A DNA stretch of 64,000 nucleotides from assembly GCA_001687465.1 (NCBI GenBank), contig LVLI01000229.1, positions 238,362-302,361 of the forward strand. Direction: 5' to 3'. Positions 11,347 through 24,000 of the stretch are shown here, piece after piece. The DNA is from Halocafeteria seosinensis (Eukaryota; Sar; Bigyra; Bicosoecida). Position 1 is the stretch's first letter, and each line of letters starts with the position of its first letter. The position numbers were made by a program, and so were the translations under genes. A model generated the notes under the pieces. That model made no database searches and had not been told where the DNA came from. It saw only the letters and a program-made list of their open reading frames with translations.

Positions 11347-14300
11347 ATGCTGAAAACAAGAACGAAGCAAAAGATCCCCTCCAAAACGAAGTACATCTTT
11401 CTCTTCGCGTTGGCGGCTCTTTTCTTGCACAGTCTTCCTGATACGGAGGCCAAAAGATGCGGCTGTGGGAAAGAGGAAAGGACAAAAAAAATTCGGAAAT
11501 GCCGTAGGGTCTTGTTTTGGCTCCACTGTTGGGACAAAAAGGTTCCATACTGTCGTCGTTGCAAGGCCGGCGAGTATAGTGGTTGGCGGAGCAACACTTG
11601 CAAAAACTGTGGCCCCGGTCGATACTCTTCAAGAAACGGGTGGTGCTCCTGTAGGAAATGCAGTTGGGGCCGATACTCCAGTGGCAGGAGGAACACGGGA
11701 TGCAAGACTTGTAATGCCGGAAGATACGCGAATAGCAAGCGGGCTGCTACAGGCTGCAAAAACTGTCCTGCGGGAAAATACGGGAAGTCTTCCAGAAAGT
11801 GGAAGTCAAATGCATGCAGAAGTTGTGGGCCGGGAAAATCCTCCAATGCCGGTTCGAGGGGATGCAAAAGATGTGGATGGGGAACGTAAGTCCCTAACAG
11901 ACGTAGAAACAGCTTGTTTGAACATTTACTTTGGCGATACGCTCTTACTGCAGATATGCCTCGGGATATAGAAACTCTTCCTGTAAAAAGTGTCAACGTA
12001 AGTTCGGTGTTTCTGTCTACACATCTTGAGTTCATCCCAACTCTGCGACTTTACAGCTGGACGTGCACACCGCAATACCCGACAAAGTAGCTGTCCGAAA
12101 TGCAACGTTGGGAGATACGCTAGTGGTTACGGAAACAACTGGTGCGTTGATCAGTCCGACGTTGTAGTAGGCTACAAGGATTCATCAGTATGACATGCAG
12201 GTGTAGAGGTTGTAAAGGAGGAAAGTACGCGTCACGTCGGGGTCAAAGTGGCTGCAAATGGTGTAACTACGGCCGGTATTCTTCCTACGCCTCTCGGTAC
12301 TGCTCAAACTGTCCTTCCGGTCGGTATCTGCCCTGGCGAGGCACGAAAAGCAAAAACTGCAAAAACTGTCAGAAGGGTCGATATCAGCAAAGCGGGGGGC
12401 AACGCTCTTGTCGACGATGCCCAAAAGGTAGATACAACCCATACAGTCGTCAGAGAAACATCAACGCCTGTACGTGTATAACATATTTGTAACATAAGTG
12501 GTCCAGCTTTTGAGCCACCGAAACTGCAGGCCGCAATTGTCCGAAAGGCAAATACTATCCATCGTCTGGAGGTAAGTCGCCTAGTGCACAGCTAACAAGA
12601 GCTATCAGCAGGTCGTATATGTATATTTGGCGACACTTGCAGCTAAATATAGGGGTAAGCCCTTTTGGTAAAACAAATTCGAATGCATTGTTCTACTATT
12701 GACTGGTTGGAATTCGGGAAATATACAGGCTGGTGCAGATGGTGCAACTACGGAAAATTTAACAACAACTGGGGACAGGGCAGTTGCTCCGACTGCCCGG
12801 CCGGCCAATACCAGAACTGGAAAGGAAGAAGAGGTATTGGAGTATTATATTTTGAGACAAGTAATCACTGCAGTTAGTGGCTCACTTTGCTACGCTCACA
12901 GGCTGCAAGAATTGTAATCCGGGAAAATATCAACGAAAATCGGGGAAAAGATGGTAATGCGATTGCAATGCTAAATTAAAATGACCTCATGTGCTGGACT
13001 GCGCTGTGTCACTGCAGGTGTTATTCCTGTCCAAAAGGAAGATCTTCCTCCAGTAAAGCTAAAGGCTGTTTCAAATGTCCTGCGGGAGAATTTAACAACG
13101 ATCGTGGCTCAACTTGCAAGTCTTGCCCCTCGCATCGATTTTCTATTCCAGGCTGGTCTTCATGCAAACGATGTACAAGAGAACCTGCTATTCGACGCAT
13201 GGATACCAATAGTCCCTGGAAACCCGTCCAACCTGCGGTCAAGCAGTGCCCCGACTTCTGCAAAGGGAACAACTATATGCATAACTTCGGGGATTGCCGA
13301 AGATGTCCGTCAGGGACCAAACCAAAGGGGAATCGCCGCGGCTGTGTGCGGATTAGAAACGGCTGCCCTGCAGGAAAATATACATATAGAAGAGAAAATG
13401 GGATCATTGAGCTATGGGAATGCCGAAGTTGTCCGAGTGGGCAAACTAGCAGAAAAGGTGCCACAAAGCGAAGCGACTGCTTTGTCGACAGCTGTAGTGC
13501 TGGCTCCTACAAGTCGGGAAGTCATTGTGTCAGTTGTCCATCAGGCAAATATCAATCAACTTCACACAAGGGGAGCAGCTGTAGCGGTGTTTGCCCCAAA
13601 GGAAGATTTGGGAGAGGCCGGGGCAAGAAAAGTTTATCAAGCGCCTGCTCTGGCTGTCCCAGTGGGCAGTATAACGGAAACATGGGTAGCTCATCGTCTG
13701 CAGCCTGCAAATCATGTAACGCTGGGCAGTATTCATCATCTTCTAGTGGTAGCTGCTCTAGATGTCAGAGTGGCAAGGTTCAAAGTGAAAGTGGCAGCTC
13801 CTCATGTCGTAACTGCCCCTCAGGCACAGTCAGTAACAGCCAGCGCACTCTATGCGAAGTCCGTACTTGCTCTAAAGGAGAGCGTTTGAAGAGAGTGGGC
13901 CACTATGAAACGTGCGAGAAATGCTCTAGCGGGAAATACAGACCAAGTGCTGGGAAGCATGGCAGTTGCATATCGTGCCCAGCTAACTCTCAAGCTAGCA
14001 GCGGTTCAAGTACTTGCCGGTGTAAACCTGGGTTCAAACAGACGAGCTGGCGACTGCTTTTCGAGGACATTCAGGACCAAGATTTTACGGCTCGAGAGCT
14101 CAAGGAGAGCGATGAGAGTTCACCACCATCTCAGTATTATGTCAATATTCTGAGGGATCAATGTGCTGGGGGGTCAGATGAAGCTTGCCAAATGAACCAA
14201 GCACTTCAAAACATATCGCTTCCGGTTGCCGCACACTACATCGACCGAAATCAGACTTACTCTATCCGCTCTCGCCAAGCAAGAAATTTACTCCCGTCTA

Positions 14301-17300
14301 AAGCCCGTGGCCTGGTGCCTAGCTGTGCCGCGTGTCCCAGTGGTAAGGTGCAACCCGACGATGGCAAAGCCTCGTGTAGAGTATGTCCATCAGGGTCGGT
14401 CCCGAACTCTGGGAGAACGTTCTGCTCGCTGTCGGATAACTGCGGCAAAGGGCAGAGATACAATGAAGGCAGCTACTACGAAAACTGTGTAGATTGTGCC
14501 GCCGGTAGGTTTCAATCTGAAGCAAACCACAAAAATAGTAAATGTGAACCCTGTCCATCCGGTAAAGAGTCATCAAAAGGAAGTTCATTCTGTATCCCTG
14601 AACGATGTACCGCTGGAACGCGCTACGACGCCGGCAGTCGAGAGTGTGTCACGTGTCCTGGGGGTCAAGTTAAGGTAAATGCACATACTCGGGATACAAC
14701 GTGTACAGATTGTCCTACTGGTAAGTGGAGTAACTCGGGCAGAACAGAATGCAAGGCGTGTCCCGCAGGTAGACGACGTGGGAGTGGAGACAACGGCTGC
14801 ATCCAATGCGCACCCGGATTCTATTCAGCCAGTGGTGCTTCAAGTTGTCGCCCCTGTGGGATTGGACTGTATGGGAGTGGGGACGATAGAAGCACTGAAG
14901 CATCTGCATGTGCACGATGTCCCGCTGGAAAAGTGAACCCTAAGGAAGGTCAAAGCGGTGAAACATCGTGTCGTTCCTGTCCTGCCGGCACATGGAGCGA
15001 CAACGACAATAGACTGTGCGTAACGTGTGACGCCGGGAAGTACCAAAGCTCCAACGGCTGCAAGCTATGCAGTTCCGGAACATGGTCCGATGACAAGGTC
15101 TCGTCTTGTACTAGTTGTCGAGCTGGAAAATATGGACGTGGATCTGGGAAAACAAGTGAACATGACGGTTGTGCTTCTTGTCCCGCAGGAAGAGTTTCGA
15201 CTTCCAGAGGAGCCTCTTCGATTGATTCATGTAAAAAGTGTGGGGTCGGCGAGTGGAGCAACAGCGACAATACCAAATGCACCACGTGTACGCCAGGACG
15301 CTATTCTTCCAAAGATACGGACGGGTGCCAAAACTGCCCTATCGGGAAGTATTCAGCGCACTCGGGGGCCTCAACTTGTGATGTTTGTGGTGCTGGAAAA
15401 TACGGAACCGGATCTGGAGAATCCAGCGAGGCCGATGCTTGCCTTTCATGTCCTAGTGGAACCGTTAGCCAAGTCGAGGGGGCTACATCCTCCAGCACAT
15501 GCTTTTCTTGCCCTTCAGGAAAGTGGACTTCTGGATCCAGCCGCACATCTTGCGAAAAGTGTGAGGCTGGGAAAAAGCAGACAGAAGAAGGGTGTGTCAC
15601 TTGTGGAAAAGGGACCTATGCAGGAGCTGGAGAAACAAGCTGTACTTTGTGTGCAGCTGGAAAGTACAATCCTTCCACGAAGTCGACATCAAAAAGTAGC
15701 TGTCGATTATGTCCAAGCGGGACTAAAGGATCGGACAAGGGTGCAACCTCCAAAGGCCATTGCGAAGCTTGTCCACCAGGTTGGTGGAGCAACCATGACA
15801 ACACAGGCTGCGTTGCTTGTAGCCCTGGACAATATCAGACTCCTTCTGGCTGCCAACGATGTGATGCGGGGACGTATAATGAGAACTTTGCGTCCACAAG
15901 TTGTAAGAGCTGTCCGGCGGGGACCCACTCGTCGACAGTTGGAGCCACATCAGACGCCACCTGTACGCCTTGCCCAGCAGGCAAAGTGGGAACAGAAGAG
16001 GGGGCAACTTCGGCTCTGAGCTGTTCCGCATGTGATCCTGGCACTATAGCTGCTTCTGATGGTCTAACAAGTTGTAGTGTTTGCTCAGCTGGTAAATTTC
16101 AGGAGCACGGAGGACGTTCTACCTGTGATTCATGTTCTGCCGGTTACTATTCCTCTTCCGCGGGTAGCACAAGTTGCGAGGCCTGCAAGTCAGGTACTAG
16201 ATCCGCCAAGGATGGCGCAACACAATGCACAGATTGCCCCGCAGGAACTGCTCAAGGGGGAACGGCACAGACAGCCTGTACCGTTTGCTCTTCCGGATTT
16301 TACTCCTCATCAGAAGGTAGTCTCGAATGTGCACCCTGCTCTGCAGGGAAAATTTCCGCAACCGAAGGGAAAACCACCTGCGAGGAGTGCCCAGCTGGGA
16401 GAGCGCAGGCTAAGGAAGGCCAATCCAGTTGTTCTACTTGTGCAGCGGGCCGCTATGCGGGAAGCTCGGGAAGCAAAACCTGCCGTGCATGCAATGCGGG
16501 GAAATTCGCTGCATCCTCTGGGGAGACTGCGTGTGAAGAGTGTGCGAAAGGGACTGCCCAGGGCGACAGTGGGCAGTCGAGCTGTTCCTCTTGTTCTGCT
16601 GGTTTCTATGCTGACACAACTGGTAGCACAGAGTGTGGTGCTTGCGAAGCTGGGAGTATTGCGGAGGAAGATAACGCTAGTAAATGTACCCTGTGCCCAG
16701 CAGGTACTGCTCAAGGAAGCGAGGGACAATCTGCGTGTACAACATGCTCTGCTGGCCTGTATGCCTCTTCCGAAGGGAGGACGAAATGCACTGAGTGTTC
16801 AGCGGGGAAAGTCTCGGCAACGAATGGTGAAACTGGTTGTACCCAGTGTGAATTGGGAGCCTTTCAAGGGAAAAAGGGAGAAACAACGTGTGAACTCTGT
16901 TCGCCTGGCTACTATGCTGGTAGTTTGGGGAGTACTGATTGTGCGGCATGTGAGGCAGGTAGTATATCTTCAAATGAGGGTCAATCGCAGTGCGATGAAT
17001 GCCCACCGGGAGCGTTCCAGAACGAGAAGGCTCAGTCAAGTTGTCGCCTTTGTTCTGCTGGATTCTATGGTGCCGAATCAGGGTTACACCAGTGTTTGGA
17101 GTGCGACGCTGGCACTATTTCGCCCTCCGAAGGGCAAACGGAATGCAACGAGTGCTCAGCTGGCACCTATTCCAGTTCTAGTACAGCCTGTACAAATTGT
17201 CCTGTAGGATATGCTCAAGATGAAAGTGGTCAAGCCCAGTGTGCCATTTGTAAACCTGGAACTATCGCTGCCTCCGAGAAACAGAAACATTGTGGCCCAT

Positions 17301-20300
17301 GTGCAGCTGGGTTCTTCCAACAAAGCAGTGGGCAAGGCGAATGTGTTGCTTGCTCCATCGGTCTCTATGGCTCTTCAAGTGGATTGTCCTCTTGTGAGGG
17401 CTGTGATGCTGGAAACTTTGCTCATAGGTCCGAATCTACAAGTTGTTCTAAATGTCCTGCTGGAACGCGCAACAGTGGGTTTGATAAAGATACGTTGGCG
17501 ATCCTGGAAGAAGCGGAAGAGAACTTCGTCAGTTTCTATGATGTCTTCACCTATGGTGACTTGGAACTGGGCTCTTTCAGGCCCCCTTTGCGTGTTTATG
17601 GTAACGAAAAGGACAAGAAATTCGAAATGGTAACTCTCACTGATCGCCGGCAATTACGGAGCGAGGCACGTCAATTATTTGGGTTCACCAACGACGATGA
17701 CAAAAACAGTCCAGAGGAATATGTAAAACTACCAACACATATCGACTACAACTTTAACGGGGCCGGATGCGTTATGTGCCTTCCAGGCAGGTTCTCTTCT
17801 AGTGAAGGAGGCTCTACGTGTCAAAAGTGTAAGGCAGGAACTTACCAACCAGGAATGGGACATGATTTCTGTCGGTCCTGTAAGGCCGGCTACTTTTCTG
17901 ACACCGATGGTGTTGCTGAATGCAAAGCATGCCCCGCTGGAAAGATGCAGAGCGAGGCAGGAAAGACTTCTTGCATCGACTGCAGCGAAGGTACCTTTTC
18001 AGCAACTGAGGGCAGCTCTGTTTGCGATAGTTGTAAAGCAGGGAGATACACCTCGGAGAAAGGGGCATCCGAGTGCACACTATGCAGTAGTGGTAAATTC
18101 CAGGACATAATCCGTCAATCGTCGTGCAAAGAATGTCCCACGGGTACTTCCCAAAGTAAGCGGGGGCAAAGCGGTTGTAACGAATGTGGAGCAGGAACTG
18201 TCCAACCGTCTGAAGGTGAAGCCCAGTGTAATGAGTGTGATGTTGGGAAGGTCCAGCCCGACGTCGGTCAGTTAGAATGCGTGGCTTGTACAAAAGGAAG
18301 ATTCATGGACACGCGTGGACAGGCCGAGTGCCAGAAGTGTGCGAAAGGATACTACGGACCCAGCGAAAGTCTTGAAACCTGCGTCGAGGCAGGAAAAGGG
18401 CACTTCGTGGATACTGAGGGTGCCATTGCACGGAATAAATGCCCTGCGGGAAAGTACGCCTCATCGACTACGTCTACTAGTAGCGAGTGTGATGGAAATT
18501 GCTTCGAGGGTTTTTTCTGTAGTGATGAAGGAAACACGACACCAGATCCTGAAAAATGTCCTCCAAAACGATACGGGGAAGAAGGAGAAACGGATCCGCA
18601 GTGTACTGCCGACTGTTCTCCCGGTTACTATTGTCCCGCCGGCACCGGAAAGAGCACACAACTCCCCTGTGGAGGACCAAGTAAATATTGTCCCGGAAGC
18701 AATGATCTACCACTCGACATACCGGACGGTAGATATGGGGATATGGAGACCGCCATTGATGGATCTAGTGACAAACTGACTTCCACTCTGAGCTGCCATC
18801 CTGGCCACAGGTGTACAGAAGGACTCGAACTTAAATGTGCAGCCGGCCGGTACAACCCAGAGCATGGAGCGAGCGAATGTCCGCTCAAATGTAGTGCTGG
18901 ATGGTTTTGCCCAGAAGGGTCTGTGAACGACAAGGAGGAAGCTTGTGGAAGTGGGGATCACCCAACCAAATTCTATTGCCCCGAAGGAACCTCAGAGAGA
19001 AAGAAAACAAAAGATTTTGTTGACACCGACAACCGAGGCACGTACAGTACAGAGGTCAAGCTATCAGAGAAGCATCGGACTGGAGAATCTCCTTGTCCTC
19101 CGGATTATGTCTGCAGAAATGGAATACAGAAAACGTTTATCGAATATACTGATGAAGTCTGTGGGCCTGACGCCGTTTCTCTTCCATCTATCAGTTCTCA
19201 GTCCTTCGACGGGTCTCACATCGAGCTCTTCCGAGTAAAACTCCGTAATAACATGAAAGACAGAGACGTGGAAACTGGAGATACGGTGGTGACCATGGGA
19301 AAGACAACTCAATGGCCCGGATGTAATCTTCCTCCGGGTCGCCTAGGCTCACTATTCATTTTGGACCCCGACACACTCTCCATCTCTATAAATAAGCAGG
19401 CAGAAAACATTGATCCTGTTAGCTGCCCCTTTTTTCGAACTTCCCTCACAGCGAAGGCTGCAGGTTCTCCCCCTGGAGTGGAGCAACAGTGTACGTTCAC
19501 TATTCACACTCACAAGAACGTCCTGGCCCCAGTGTTCGCCAGTACCGCTATCAGCGTGACAAAAGATCGCGGATGTGCTATAGAGAAAGACACAGACAAC
19601 AACCCAGAATGGGGAGGAAAACTTGTATGTTGGGGAGACCCAGGTGAAACTGCGAGGTTAACGCCTCCAGCCTCGAGATCTGCTAGTCATGGCTTCATTA
19701 TGGTTGCAAGCAGTTGGTACCATAGCTGTGGACTAACTAGCAACGGAAATATTCAATGTTGGGGAAGGATACCGGATGACATCAACATGGGGGGAGTGCA
19801 AGAATTCATTTTCGAGGAGTTATCGGGTCCTTTCTCGAGTGTTGCCGTTGGTATAGGCAGCACGTGTGCACTGACGGGAGGAAGTGACGCTGGTGTGGCA
19901 AAGTGCTATGGGAAGAATGTGAACGCTTACAAGCCCGAAGGGGAAAATTTCATCCAAATTTCCATTGGAGATAAGAGTGTCTGTGGGATAACTTTTCAAG
20001 GAAAAATACGGTGTTGGGGACAACCGGAGTTTGGCTTGACAACTGATTACCCCAAAGACGATACACCAGGGACGTCCGGGGAGTATATATCTGTGTCCGT
20101 TTCAGAATCGAAGAGCGCATGCGCTATTGGTACAGATGGCGCCCTCGTTTGCTGGGGCATGCGATTCCTCCGTGAAGATGAAAGTGGCCGAGTGATTAAC
20201 CATGGGCCCTTCGTGTATGATGGGGTATATGATAAAGTTACGGTTGGTTTCGGCTGGCACTGCGCTCGGTTGAAAGATACGAAGTCTTTGCGATGCTTCG

Positions 20301-20494
20301 GTGACTATTCCGTACTTCGCCCTCTACCCAGTGGTACAGTGAAAGAACTAGTGGGAGATGAGGAGTCATTATGCCTAATCTTGGGAAGTACAGATCAAGT
20401 TTACTGCTACGGAGCTGTTGAAGATTATTTCGAGGCACTCTTGGATACTCCAGCATACGAAGACGGACTTACTCCTGTCATCAGTATGGGATAA
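11347..20494 (+). CDS. Giant secreted GCC2/GCC3 cysteine-repeat protein with C-terminal RCC1-like repeats
   Basis: Eight exons join to 2870 residues: 11347-11885, 11954-11997, 12057-12141, 12201-12469, 12530-12571, 12729-12833, 12902-12953, 13018-20494. The first ATG is followed by a basic stretch and a hydrophobic core (YIFLFALAALFLHSL), a signal peptide. Residues from about 50 to 2300 are dozens of tandem GCC2/GCC3 (ephrin-receptor-like) units of about 40-50 residues with the pattern CxxCxxGxYxxxxGxxxCxxCPAG. Two Cys-poor inserts of about 95 residues interrupt the array (about 719-814 and 1864-1962). Residues about 2560-2870 hold five or so RCC1-type blades with CWG or CYG endings (for example HSCGLTSNGNIQCWG). 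I see no C-terminal membrane helix, so it is probably secreted or wall-associated. The splice junctions split codons and regenerate the Cys/Gly pattern, which supports them strongly. The intron at 12572-12728 could hide a 12-nt microexon. Function is unknown; a matrix, wall or adhesion role is inference. Confidence 0.88.
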
Positions 20495-21087
20495 CAACTG
20501 ACAAGCACCGATCGTGCAAATAGAATAAACATCAGAGAAATACTATTAAGAGCGCCTACAGTATACAGTAAGTTACTCGTGACGGCATCATAGAGAGTAT
20601 ATGTAACTACAACTGACCAGATACTGTACAACGTACTACAGTACGCTTCCTCATCACCACGTGTATAGCAACTTTGCTTAACAAGTGAGATCGGAAATTC
20701 TGCCTTTTTTCTGCAACCCTTGGTGGAATTGAGTCTCACTTTCCGCATTCCTTGCAAGCTATCTCACTAACCTTAGGCACATTCTTCATGTTTCGTAGTG
20801 CATAAGCAATAACTGAACCGGAAATATGTACAATACACTGAGAACTACAGTGTAGATAGCTAACTAACCGTCCGATCCTTCCTTCTCGGCCCGAATTCTT
20901 CCACTTTCCCATATAAAATTTTTATTTATTTTTTTTCAACACATACTTGGCGGTGTAAATTGAGCATCAAGTTCCACCCGATCCGGGCTTTCGGCCCGGA
21001 TCCCTAACGGTCGCATAAGGAACCCAATACCATGAATGGTTTGTTTCGAGGCCTTTTGGTGCCTCCCATGTCGTTCCACCACTGAGA
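20495..21087. other. Intergenic between the giant GCC2 gene and CFAP221-like gene
   Basis: No gene is supported. The stretch has TACTGTAC-type words near 20.6 kb and a T-rich tract at about 20921-20937. A hairpin-bearing element at 20943-21003, similar to one upstream of the FBPase gene, is listed separately. It should contain the 3' end of the giant gene and the promoter of the CFAP221-like gene. Confidence 0.5.
20943..21003. repeat. Hairpin-bearing dispersed element, copy 1
   Basis: It contains GATCCGGGC, a 5-base loop and GCCCGGATC (20980-21002), a perfect 9-bp stem. On the minus strand the flank aligns without gaps at roughly 65% identity (by eye) with a segment at about 53410-53470. Both copies lie shortly upstream of a gene start (CFAP221-like here, FBPase there). 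Confidence 0.45.
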
Positions 21088-24000
21088 ATGAAGAAGGGCG
21101 CATCGCACTCGCCGCCGCGCGCATCTTCCGGGGGGCGGACGAAAGCGATATCGTCTCCTGAAATCCGGGAACGCGAGCGGCACTTTCGAGCTCCCCATTT
21201 ACGTGCAAACCCTCCTATATTGCATTTCGGGGGCTTCCATGTGGATGAATCGAGTTCGCCCCTTGTTGCAACAGTGGACATCGTGAATGACGCTCAAGTT
21301 CCCATTCACATCGACGATATAGACCCTCCGGGAACCGAGGAATTCCGGATCCGGTACGAAAAAACTCATTTCAACTTGAATCCGGGACTCACCCAGACGG
21401 TGCACGTGGAATTCAAGCCCAAGGAGTATCAATACCACTATGACTACTTTGTGGTTCGGGCGACGCACCAAGGGAGACAGGAGCTCAAAGTGCCGATTCA
21501 TGCCTACCCGGTAAGTTACAGAGTTTCCGTTGTCACGGACCAGTCCAATCAAACTTCCTGCTTGTTGAAAAACCCTGTAAGGATTGCAGGTGGTTAAAAA
21601 ATTAGGATTCCCCCGGTATATTGATTTCGGTAGCGTGGAGCTAAATAGCATGGTTCAGCGCTCCGTGAAGATCGAGAATGAGGTTCCTGTGGAGTTCTCA
21701 TATAAGATTGAGGCTCTCGAAAATGACCCGGCATTTGAAGTGGATCCTATGGAAGGGATTATACCCCCGAATGGCTCGACTAATGTGGTTATTCGTTTCA
21801 GCCCGTTCAATTATACCCTTTCTAGAATGACACTGGAAGTGTCCTGTAGTCAATTCAATTTCGCTCCCATTCATTGCACAGTGACGGGAACATCCCGTTC
21901 CGGCCTCACCCAGGAACGCATGGAACAAGAACATCTGAGAAAAACTATCGAAGAGGAAGGCGCCGTGCTTGAAAACCTGGACAACTCTCTTTTCAATTTC
22001 TCCAAAATGATGTCTGAGACAGGCACTGTCAATACTCTATCAAAGGCGAAACGGCCTCCTCCTACAAAGGGGCGATCACGTAGCGGGGAGCCTACTGTTA
22101 ATGAACAGAAGGAGCAGTTAAATGAACAGCGACAGCTGTTGGAAAAGAAACTGAACCAACTGAGGCACGGTCGCTCGGCAGGCGCAGCGGCAGATCCCGG
22201 ATTGACGATGTTATCGAAACGCTTCAAGCAATACCGTGACCAACAGCGTGAAAAGGAGCAAAGCTGGTGGGAAGAAACTAAGCGGGCGTATGAGGATGGC
22301 ACGTTGGCCCTCTTGGATTTAACGCAGGAAGAAAAAGATATTTCGAGAGAAAGGGGACTACGTGTCCCTGAAAGTTTGTCTACAGTTACGGCTGCTAACT
22401 TTGTGCTTTCGCAAAAGCCGAATCACTTTACGCTAAAAGATTTAAAGATCGCCACGGAGCAGCAGAAAGCACTGAAAAGGGAACAACGAGAAACTCAGGA
22501 AAAGATACGAGAACAGTATACTTCAGGAAAACCTACAAAAAATGATTTACTGAGGGCCGTGTATGGTATACCCGCTATCCTCATTGACGTTAGAGCTAAT
22601 CACCTAATTTCAGTGCTTTGGACGAAGAGGACTAAGTATCTGCCTTCAAAAAACACAGCAATGGAGAGTACAGGTAGTCTCGATGTCGAGTTTAATGTGG
22701 ACGAACTCCTGCAGGAAATCTCTTCGCGGTCAGATGAAGACCTCCATGTGCTAGATAAAGCCATGGATGAATATATAGGGTTGAGGGTTCACAGTAAAAA
22801 GGGGCATAGTACGTCCCTAGGCGATCCTATGAAGTTGAGACGATTGGTGTTTTCCAACGAAATAGAAGAGCTCTCGCGCGCCGAAAGAGACCGTGTATAC
22901 GCTTCAAAGGATGAATGGCTCGGTGATGATCCCCCCAAGGAAGATGAACGTGAGATGGTCTTGGAAGAACAGCGAAAACTGGACCAGCTAGAGTCTATAT
23001 TGCGAGAGCGTGCTTTGAGGCGAGTGCGGCAGCCTTTGCAGCAACGACCTGTGAACAGCTCGGCACCGGCATTACCACAGGACCGACAAGTAACTGGATT
23101 ACCTTCTTGGGAAGGAGATGAACAGAAGGAACCTGCATCCAGAATAACCGATGTAGGCGAGGAGAAAGAGGAGACAGAAGGAAAGGAGGAGGACGAAGAA
23201 GAAAACACTGAATCAAAGATTTTGGCTGAAGAGGAAATCAAGGAAGCCGAAACCAAAGAGGCGGGGACCACGACTGCGAAGCGCGAAGAGTCGGCCGACT
23301 TCGCTCCTGTTGTATGGAAAGTGAGGAAAAGCCATCTACGGCGACTGCGCACGGTGTTTTCTACTGGACTTGTCAGACTCCGTGTTGAGAAAAGGTTGTC
23401 GCAGCTTCAGCATCTAGGGAAGGGGAAGCGAGGTGGCTCTTCGACTTCTGCCGCGAGCGAAACTTCTATTTTGCGTTCCAAACGAGGAAAGGTTCTGGGA
23501 TCTGATTTTGAGATCCTGTTCTCGCGGCATGTTTTTCCACAAAGCACCACTGCTGATGATACAGAATTTCGTATTCTTGGGGCAGAAGCGAAAACCAGGA
23601 TGAGCAAATTGACAAAACTCGCGCAGAATGCAAGCGAGCTTGCCATCAAGAATGGACAAGATCCTATACTGGCAAAGAAAGCCGCATTGTTCGGTATTTC
23701 CCCTACTGGTGTCCTTGCTCCCAATGATGATTACGAGGAACAAGAAATTAAGACCGCCCTTCTCCGTAGCAAGCCGCGTGAAGCCATGCCAAAATACGGG
23801 CTGCGGGCGATTAGAGCTGGGAAAACCGGGCAGTTGGCTAACCTGGACATGTCCTTGGTCGATCCGCAAGAAGAAGATACTGATGAGAATAGACTCGAGA
23901 GACTGATAGATGCACGATATGGTCTTATAAGAAGCTCAGACGCTTTTCATCCCTACATCGGGACGATGATGGCTCGGGATGACTTCCAAGAGCCACGGTT

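Noticed and set aside
12981-17633. Many overlapping plus and minus ORFs across the giant gene
   Set aside because: They are shadows created by the periodic Cys/Gly codons of the GCC2/GCC3 array; only one frame has the domain pattern.
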